From contig NZ_FKLA01000009.1 in NCBI RefSeq assembly GCF_900078395.1, positions 758,614 through 822,613 of the forward strand: DNA of 64,000 bases. The letters run 5' to 3'. This DNA is from Anaerotruncus rubiinfantis (GTDB taxonomy: Bacteria; Bacillota; Clostridia; Oscillospirales; Ruminococcaceae). Position 1 is the first letter of the stretch, and each line of letters begins with the position of its first letter. The notes under the pieces are model-generated. The model did no database searches, was not told where the DNA came from, and worked only from the letters and a program-made list of their open reading frames with translations. Shown here one piece after another: positions 58,728-64,000 of this stretch. The translations under genes and the position numbers were made by a program.

Positions 58728-60548
58728 TTAGCTGTTGAGGATCTGCATGAATTCTTCTCCGGTGATGGTTTCTTTTTCGAGCAGGTATTCCGCAAGCTCG
58801 TGCAGCTTTTCAGCGTTTTCCTTGAGGATACCGACCGCCTTTTCGTGCGCCGCCTTGATGATCCGGAGCACCTCTTCATCGATCTGCGCCGCCATTTCGG
58901 GGGAGCAGGCGAGCGAAGCGTCGCCGCCAAGGTACTGATTCTGGATCGTCTCAAGCGCCATCATGTCGAATTTTTCGGTCATGCCCAGCCGCGTCACCAT
59001 TGAACGGGCGAGCCGGGTGGCCTGTTCGATATCGTTTGACGCGCCGGAGGTCATCGAGTTGAAGATGAGCTCCTCGGCCGCGCGCCCACCGGTGAGAGTC
59101 GCAATCTTGTTAAGGATTTCTTCACGGGACATCAGCACCTTTTCGCCTTCATCCACCTGCATCGTGTAGCCAAGCGCGCCGGAGGTGCGCGGGATGATGG
59201 TAATCTTGTGCACTGGCGCGGAATCGGTCTGTTTGGCCGCGACGAGTGCGTGCCCGATCTCGTGGTAAGCGACGATCCGTTTTTCTTTGGGCGGGATGAC
59301 CGCGCCCTTGCGCTGATAACCCGCGATAACTACCTCGACGCTTTCCTCGAGATCCGCCTGCGCGACCGCTGTACGGCCATATTTGACCGCCCGCAGCGCG
59401 GCTTCGTTCACGATATTGGCAAGCTCGGCGCCGGAAGCGCCCGCAGTCGCCAGCGCAACCGCCCGGAAATCGATATTGGGCTCCATCTGAATATCCTGTG
59501 CGTGCACCCGCAGGATCGCTTCGCGTCCCGCGAGATCGGGCAGCTCGACCGGGATGCGCCGGTCAAAGCGGCCGGGACGCAGCAGCGCCGGATCAAGCGA
59601 TTCAGGACGGTTGGTGGCTGCGAGGATTACGACACCCTTACGTCCGTCAAAACCGTCCATCTCGGTGAGCAGCTGGTTAAGGGTCTGCTCGCGCTCATCG
59701 TTGCCGCCGATGGCGCCATTGTCGCGCTTTTTGCCGATCGTATCGATTTCATCGATAAAGACGATGCAGGGAGCTTTCTCCTGCGCTTGTTTAAAAAGGT
59801 CGCGCACCTTGGCGGCGCCCATGCCGACAAACATCTCAACGAACTCCGAACCGGAGATCGAGAAGAACGGGACGTTTGCTTCCCCCGCGACCGCCTTGGC
59901 AAGCAGGGTTTTGCCGGTTCCGGGAGGGCCGACGAGCAGAGCGCCTTTTGGCATCGACGCGCCGATTGCTTCGTATTTGGCGGGGTTGTGGAGGAAATCC
60001 ACGATCTCTGTGAGCGCCTCCTTGGCTTCATCCTCGCCAGCCACGTCCGCGAAGGTTTTGCCGGTCTGCGCGGCGACATAGATCTTTGCGTTCGACTTGC
60101 CGAACATCATCGCGTTGCCGCCGCCCATTTTTTTCTGCATCGAACGCATCAGCATCTGCCCGATAAAGATGAACAGCAGCATCGGCAGCACCCAGGTGAG
60201 CAATGCGCTCATCAGCGGGGACAGCTCTTTCGGCACGATCTTGTCAAACTTGACGCCCGCTTCCCAGAGCCGGTCGACGATACCCGGATCGTTCCAGGCG
60301 CCGGTGGTATAGATCGTTTTGCCGCCGTCTTCCTTGGTGGTGTAGGCGATGGTCGTTGCGCTGTCGTTGAGTTCCACCGTGTCGATCTTGCCGTCGCCCA
60401 ACATGGTGAGGAAGGTGCCGTAATCGACCTTTTCCACCTTTGATTCGCTCATCATCGGCATGAAGAACAGGTTGAAGAGGAGGATTCCAATCAGTACGAT
60501 GCAATAATAGTATATAAATGGTTTTTTGGGAGTTTTCTGTTCCTGCAT
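58728..60548 (-). CDS. ftsH: ATP-dependent zinc metalloprotease FtsH
   Basis: A 606-residue membrane-bound AAA protease that degrades misfolded membrane and regulatory proteins. Two membrane segments (about 12-30 and 112-132) flank an external domain. The AAA module has Walker A GPPGTGKT (207-214), FIDEIDTIG and the second region of homology [18 protein letters not shown]; the zinc site is HEIGH. The ATG lies 2 nt after the marR stop, so a MarR regulator heads its operon, an uncommon arrangement. Confidence 0.97.
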   Translation of the reverse strand: MQEQKTPKKPFIYYYCIVLIGILLFNLFFMPMMSESKVEKVDYGTFLTMLGDGKIDTVELNDSATTIAYTTKEDGGKTIYTTGAWNDPGIVDRLWEAGVKFDKIVPKELSPLMSALLTWVLPMLLFIFIGQMLMRSMQKKMGGGNAMMFGKSNAKIYVAAQTGKTFADVAGEDEAKEALTEIVDFLHNPAKYEAIGASMPKGALLVGPPGTGKTLLAKAVAGEANVPFFSISGSEFVEMFVGMGAAKVRDLFKQAQEKAPCIVFIDEIDTIGKKRDNGAIGGNDEREQTLNQLLTEMDGFDGRKGVVILAATNRPESLDPALLRPGRFDRRIPVELPDLAGREAILRVHAQDIQMEPNIDFRAVALATAGASGAELANIVNEAALRAVKYGRTAVAQADLEESVEVVIAGYQRKGAVIPPKEKRIVAYHEIGHALVAAKQTDSAPVHKITIIPRTSGALGYTMQVDEGEKVLMSREEILNKIATLTGGRAAEELIFNSMTSGASNDIEQATRLARSMVTRLGMTEKFDMMALETIQNQYLGGDASLACSPEMAAQIDEEVLRIIKAAHEKAVGILKENAEKLHELAEYLLEKETITGEEFMQILNS

Positions 60549-60550
60549 GT

Positions 60551-61012
60551 TTATACCTCCTGTTTCGGATGGGAAATTTCAAATTCGGTGAAGAGCTTGG
60601 ACATTTTTTGGAACCCGCAAACGATCTGCGAAAGTTCCGCTTCGCTCATGCTGGAAAGCATCCGGGCGAATGCCTCTTCAAAATGCGCGTCAACCGGACG
60701 GATGATGTCTTCGCCCGATTCGGTGAGCATAACCTCGACGATGCGCTCGTCACCGGCACGCCGGGCGCGCCGGAGCAGCCCCTTTTTTTCAAGCTGCTTG
60801 CACATGGCGGAGATGTTGCCGCTTGACATGCTGAGCATCCGACCGAGCTCTCCGACGGCCTGCGGCTGATGGATACTCAGCTCCATCAGCACCCGGGCCT
60901 GCATGCCGGTCAATCCGTACGGCTCGCAGCAGCAGTTGAGAACGGTGTTCATTTTAGTGGCTGCGCTTCGGAAAAAATCGTAGAGCGCATTTTTCAGATT
61001 TGGCGTTGTCAC
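60551..61012 (-). CDS. MarR family transcriptional regulator
   Basis: A 153-residue winged-helix regulator (LTGMQARVLMELSIHQPQAVGELGRMLSMSSGNISAMCKQLEKKGLLRR, RRAGDERIVEVMLTESG). It starts at GTG 61012 with GGAGGGGGA. A perfect palindrome 17 bp upstream is the likely autoregulatory site. It is encoded directly before ftsH and so probably controls ftsH level in response to an unknown ligand. Confidence 0.93.
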   Translation of the reverse strand: MTTPNLKNALYDFFRSAATKMNTVLNCCCEPYGLTGMQARVLMELSIHQPQAVGELGRMLSMSSGNISAMCKQLEKKGLLRRARRAGDERIVEVMLTESGEDIIRPVDAHFEEAFARMLSSMSEAELSQIVCGFQKMSKLFTEFEISHPKQEV

Positions 61013-61029
61013 GGCATCCCCCTCCTGAA

Positions 61030-61050
61030 TTATCTATGATAAATAGATAA
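61030..61050 (-). promoter_or_regulatory. operator palindrome of MarR-ftsH operon
   Basis: TTATCTAT-GATAA-ATAGATAA, a perfect 8-bp inverted repeat with a 5-bp spacer, in AT-rich DNA between marR and cca. This is the size and style of MarR binding sites. Confidence 0.75.
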
Positions 61051-61146
61051 TATTCTTAATAAATAATATGATCAATAGATATTTTGTGAACAGATTGTTT
61101 TATTTTTGCGAAGATCGTGGTATCATGTCAAAAAGAGGTGGTATGG

Positions 61147-62313
61147 ATGGAAAAGATCGGCATGCCCGCGTATGCGCGCCAGGTGCTGGACCAGCTTGCG
61201 CAGGCCGGATACAAAGCGTTTGCGGTGGGCGGATGCGTGCGGGACAGCCTGCTGGGGCAGGAGCCCGCCGACTGGGATGTCACGACCTCGGCGCTGCCGG
61301 CGGAAACGATCGCGGCCTTTGCAAAAACGTGCAAGGTGATCGAAACCGGTCTGCGGCACGGCACTGTAACCGTCCTGATGGACGGCCATCCGGTGGAAAT
61401 TACCACCTATCGGGTTGACGGTGCCTACTCGGACGGGCGGCATCCGGACACGGTGTCCTTTACCCGGAATCTGCGGGAGGATCTTGCGCGGCGGGATTTC
61501 ACCATCAATGCCATGGCATATTCCCCCAGCAGCGGAATCGCCGACCCATTTGGCGGGCGGCAGGATCTTGCCGCCGGGCTGGTGCGGTGTGTCGGCGAAC
61601 CGGACCGCCGCTTCAGGGAGGATGCGCTGCGCATCCTGCGCGCGCTGCGTTTTTCCGCTGTGCTTGGCTTTGCGATTGAGCCAAAAACTGCGAAAAGCTT
61701 GCGGGAGAACCGGGATCTGCTCTGGAAAATTGCCCGGGAACGGATTTTTGCGGAACTTTGCCGGCTCGTCTGCGGCCAAAACGCGCGGGAAGTCCTGTGG
61801 GAGTACCCGGAGGTGGTTCGCGCGGCGGCGGGCATACCGCTTGCGCCGTCAGAAGCGCTTGCAAAGCTGCCGGCTGATCCGCGTCTGCGGCTGGCGGCCG
61901 TGCTGGAGGAGCTTTCGCCAAAGGAGGCCGACGCGGTGCTATCCGGGTTCAGAAGCGACAGGGAAACCCGCCGCCTGGTACGGATGCTGCTCACCCATCG
62001 GACGGCGGATCTGCGGCCGGAACGGCCGCTCCTGCGCCGCTGGCTTGCGCGTATCGGCCCGGCGGATCTGCAAAAGCTGATCACGTTTCGCAGGGCGTAT
62101 GGAGAAGCGCTCCTCAATGTGAGAAGGATGCTTGACGAGATCCTAGCGGATGGCGACTGCTTTTGCCTTGCCGGTCTCGCGGTCGATGGGAGCGACCTTG
62201 CGGCGCGCGGTTACAGCGGCAGGGAGATTGGTAAAAGTTTGGATATGCTGCTTGATTGGGTGATCGACGGCAAACTGCCAAACGAAAAAGAGGCGCTGCT
62301 CAAATCTCTTTGA
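61147..62313 (+). CDS. cca: CCA tRNA nucleotidyltransferase / poly(A) polymerase family
   Basis: A 388-residue class II nucleotidyltransferase with the head motif FAVGGCVRDSLLGQEPADWDVTT (catalytic DWD), the RRDFTINAMAY motif and the flexible arm/neck EDALRILRALRFSAVLGF. It adds or repairs CCA at tRNA 3' ends. The start is ATG 61147, after AAGAGGTGG. It lacks a C-terminal HD domain. Strictly, motif differences between CCA-adding and poly(A) enzymes cannot be settled by eye. Confidence 0.93.
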   Translation: MEKIGMPAYARQVLDQLAQAGYKAFAVGGCVRDSLLGQEPADWDVTTSALPAETIAAFAKTCKVIETGLRHGTVTVLMDGHPVEITTYRVDGAYSDGRHPDTVSFTRNLREDLARRDFTINAMAYSPSSGIADPFGGRQDLAAGLVRCVGEPDRRFREDALRILRALRFSAVLGFAIEPKTAKSLRENRDLLWKIARERIFAELCRLVCGQNAREVLWEYPEVVRAAAGIPLAPSEALAKLPADPRLRLAAVLEELSPKEADAVLSGFRSDRETRRLVRMLLTHRTADLRPERPLLRRWLARIGPADLQKLITFRRAYGEALLNVRRMLDEILADGDCFCLAGLAVDGSDLAARGYSGREIGKSLDMLLDWVIDGKLPNEKEALLKSL

Positions 62314-62323
62314 GCAGCGCCTC
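62290..62323 (-). terminator. terminator for pdp operon inside cca 3' end
   Basis: A perfect 15-bp stem GAGGCGCTGCTCAAA with its complement around a 4-nt loop. On the minus strand it is followed by TTTTTCGTT. It overlaps the last codons of cca. Confidence 0.75.
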
Positions 62324-62338
62324 CGTCCCTGAATCCCC

Positions 62339-62361
62339 CGCGATTTTTTGAAAAAATCGCG
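62339..62361. terminator. second hairpin in cca-pdp convergent region
   Basis: CGCGATTTTTT/AAAAAATCGCG palindrome with a 1-nt centre, followed by TAAAACTTTT on the plus strand. It may stop cca transcripts. Confidence 0.55.
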
Positions 62362-62384
62362 TAAAACTTTTGGAATTTTCGCCG

Positions 62385-63707
62385 TTACAGCAATTCCACG
62401 CCGTCTCTGGTGACACGCGCATAGATAAGGCGATGCGGCGCGGGCGGCGCGTCCGCGATCTCGACTGCGCCGAGCAGCAGCCGTTCGGCCCGCGGCAGCG
62501 CTTCGGGCCTGGCTGTGTGCAGCACCGCCAGCGTTTCGCCGGGCGCGACCGCGTCGCCGGTCTTTTTATATAGAATAAGGCCCGCACGCGGGTCGATCGG
62601 ATCGTCCTTGTTTTCGCGGCCCGCGCCGAGCACAACCGAAACCTCGCCAATCTGTTCGGTCTGCATCCGGGTGATGCGGCCGCCGCGCGGCGCCTGTACG
62701 GCGTGCACAGCCGGTGATTTTGCAAACTTTTCCGTGGACTCCAGCACCGAAATGTCGCCGCCCTGCGCCGCCGCCATCGCGCAAAGTTTCTGGAAGGCTT
62801 CGCCGCCTGCGAGCGCCGCTTCCGCCGCCGCGCGGCAGGCGGCGATTTCTCCTTTCCCGGCGAGGAACAGCATATTGGAAGCAAGCTGCAGACAGACCTC
62901 AGTGAGATCCGCCGGCCCGCGTCCACGCAGGGTTTTAACCGCCTCGATCACTTCGAGGGAGTTTCCAATGGCGTGACCGAGCGGAATATCCATATCGGTG
63001 ATGAGCGCCGCGGTGCGCCGGCCGTTGCGCTCCCCGATCGAGACCATTGCCTTTGCAAGCGCGATCGAATCATCCAGCGTTTTCATAAATGCGCCGGACC
63101 CGGTTTTGACGTCGAGCAGGATCGCGTCCGAACCTGCCGCCAGTTTTTTGCTCATGATCGACGAGGCGATCAGCGAAAGATTGTCCACGGTTGCGGTCAC
63201 ATCGCGCAGGGCATAGAGCTTTTTGTCCGCGGGCGCGATGTTGCCGGTTTGTCCGATGACCGCGAGGCCGGTTTCCCGGACGATCTCAAAGAACCGTTCA
63301 CGGCTGACCGAGGTGCAAAGCCCGGGGATCGATTCGAGCTTATCGATTGTGCCGCCGGTGTGCCCCAGTCCCCGGCCGCTCATCTTCGCGACCGGCACGC
63401 CGCAGGCCGCGACAATCGGTCCTACGATGAGGGTGGTCTTGTCGCCCACGCCGCCGGTGCTGTGTTTATCCACCTTCACGCCAGGAATGGCGGAAAGATC
63501 AACCATATCGCCTGAATGCGCCATCCGGTCGGTGAGCAGGGCGGTTTCATGTTCGTCCATGCCGCGAAACCAGATCGCCATCAGCAGGGCGGACGCCTGA
63601 TAGTCCGGAATGGAGCCGTTTGTGTAACCTTCGACGAACCAGCCGATCTCTTCATCGGAAAGCGGCTGTCCGCCGCGTTTTTTCAGGATGATATCATACA
63701 TGCGCAT
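62385..63707 (-). CDS. pdp: pyrimidine-nucleoside phosphorylase
   Basis: A 440-residue phosphorylase that splits uridine, thymidine or deoxyuridine to base and (deoxy)ribose 1-phosphate. The signature region MSGRGLGHTGGTIDKLESIPG and the phosphate-binding KHSTGGVGDKTTL are intact, as are KTGSGAFMKT and the C-terminal lipoyl-like domain (GAGRENKDDPIDPRAGLILYKKTGDAVAPGETL). The ATG follows GGGAGGGG. It lies 18 nt after cdd: a pyrimidine salvage operon. Confidence 0.96.
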   Translation of the reverse strand: MRMYDIILKKRGGQPLSDEEIGWFVEGYTNGSIPDYQASALLMAIWFRGMDEHETALLTDRMAHSGDMVDLSAIPGVKVDKHSTGGVGDKTTLIVGPIVAACGVPVAKMSGRGLGHTGGTIDKLESIPGLCTSVSRERFFEIVRETGLAVIGQTGNIAPADKKLYALRDVTATVDNLSLIASSIMSKKLAAGSDAILLDVKTGSGAFMKTLDDSIALAKAMVSIGERNGRRTAALITDMDIPLGHAIGNSLEVIEAVKTLRGRGPADLTEVCLQLASNMLFLAGKGEIAACRAAAEAALAGGEAFQKLCAMAAAQGGDISVLESTEKFAKSPAVHAVQAPRGGRITRMQTEQIGEVSVVLGAGRENKDDPIDPRAGLILYKKTGDAVAPGETLAVLHTARPEALPRAERLLLGAVEIADAPPAPHRLIYARVTRDGVELL

Positions 63708-63725
63708 TTCGCAGACCCCTCCCGG

Positions 63726-64000
63726 TCAAAATTTTCCGCCAGGCCCGAAGGCATGCGGCAGCAGTTCCTCCAACGTGTAAACGCGGTAATCCTCCGGGCT
63801 TTTTGCCACGATTACCGGGAAATCCGGCGGACAGAATTCGGCCAGCGCCTGCCGGCAGACCCCGCAGGGATAACAATATTCGGATTGTGCGCAGTCTGTT
63901 TTTCCGCCGGCGATAGCGATCGCGGAGAAGGAGCGTTCCCCTTCGCTGACCGCTTTGAAAAGAGCGGTGCGCTCGGCACAGCAGGTGACAGAATAGCTCG
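63726..64000 (-). CDS. cdd: cytidine deaminase, partial (N-terminus beyond window)
   Basis: The last 91 residues of a homotetrameric cytidine deaminase. CCAERTALFKAVSEGER holds the zinc Cys and catalytic Glu, and YPCGVCRQALAEFCP the other two zinc cysteines. It ends in LEELLPHAFGPGGKF. The gene runs off the end of the window. With pdp downstream it turns cytidine into uridine and then uracil. Confidence 0.94.
   Translation of the reverse strand, partial: SYSVTCCAERTALFKAVSEGERSFSAIAIAGGKTDCAQSEYCYPCGVCRQALAEFCPPDFPVIVAKSPEDYRVYTLEELLPHAFGPGGKF

Noticed and set aside
1..64000. CRISPR arrays, rRNA and tRNA genes
   Set aside because: No regularly spaced repeats, rRNA stretches or tRNA-like CCA-ended cloverleaf genes were recognised while reading. 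Only direct repeats in pairs were found.

Overview
The window looks like chromosome of an anaerobic, spore-forming Firmicute of the Clostridia, probably Oscillospiraceae/Ruminococcaceae-like. The grounds are Gram-positive ribosome binding sites, spoVAC/spoVAD/spoVAE sporulation genes, a methionine-type T-box leader, LytTR regulators, two L-lactate dehydrogenase family genes, luxS and a moderately high GC content. No rRNA, tRNA, CRISPR array or phage structural gene was seen.

Layout. 0-11 kb: a LytTR regulator with its DUF3021 membrane partner, sbcDC, lrgAB, an LDH-family gene, yitT, a thioesterase and two adjacent nitrilase-superfamily proteins. 11-19.5 kb: tadA and a CPBP protease (minus strand), a CcdA-TlpA fusion, an AgrC/AgrA-like two-component pair, a second ldh, a NYN-LOTUS protein and small XRE regulators with palindromic operators. 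19.7-42.4 kb: a spoVA operon split in two. 42.5-64 kb: purA, a small FMN-binding protein, a methionine transporter behind a T-box, proX, a DEAD-box helicase, cinA, a deoxyinosine glycosylase, luxS, DNA repair genes, a sirtuin, a WG-repeat lipoprotein, marR-ftsH, cca, pdp and a partial cdd.

The main discovery is the split spoVA operon. spoVAC and the first 207 codons of spoVAD lie at 41.3-42.4 kb. The last 134 codons of spoVAD, with spoVAE, lie at 19.7-20.46 kb on the same strand. Between them sits about 20.87 kb of DNA whose left end carries a large serine recombinase gene ending beside the junction. Joining the halves at a CC dinucleotide restores an uninterrupted 342-codon spoVAD. The same cut shows textbook serine-integrase sites: a reconstructed attP with perfect 11-bp inverted arms, each 6 bp from the CC core, and a reconstructed attB with 13 of 19 symmetric matches. 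This is a sporulation-gene-interrupting element of the skin type. Its cargo is nutrient uptake rather than phage: an amide/branched-chain-type ABC transporter with an acetamidase, a two-component system, a LacI regulator fused to a solute-binding domain, a membrane dipeptidase and a complete oligopeptide ABC transporter.

Inside the element, the amide genes form one rightward run (binding protein, two permeases, two ATPases, acetamidase). They are followed by a response regulator and a sensor kinase that plausibly control them. The dipeptidase and Dpp/Opp genes form a second rightward run, divergent from the LacI-type gene; a perfect 10-bp inverted repeat overlaps their promoter. In known systems spoVA is expressed in the forespore. 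A simple mother-cell excision, as for skin, would therefore not rescue it, which makes the biology of this element an open question.
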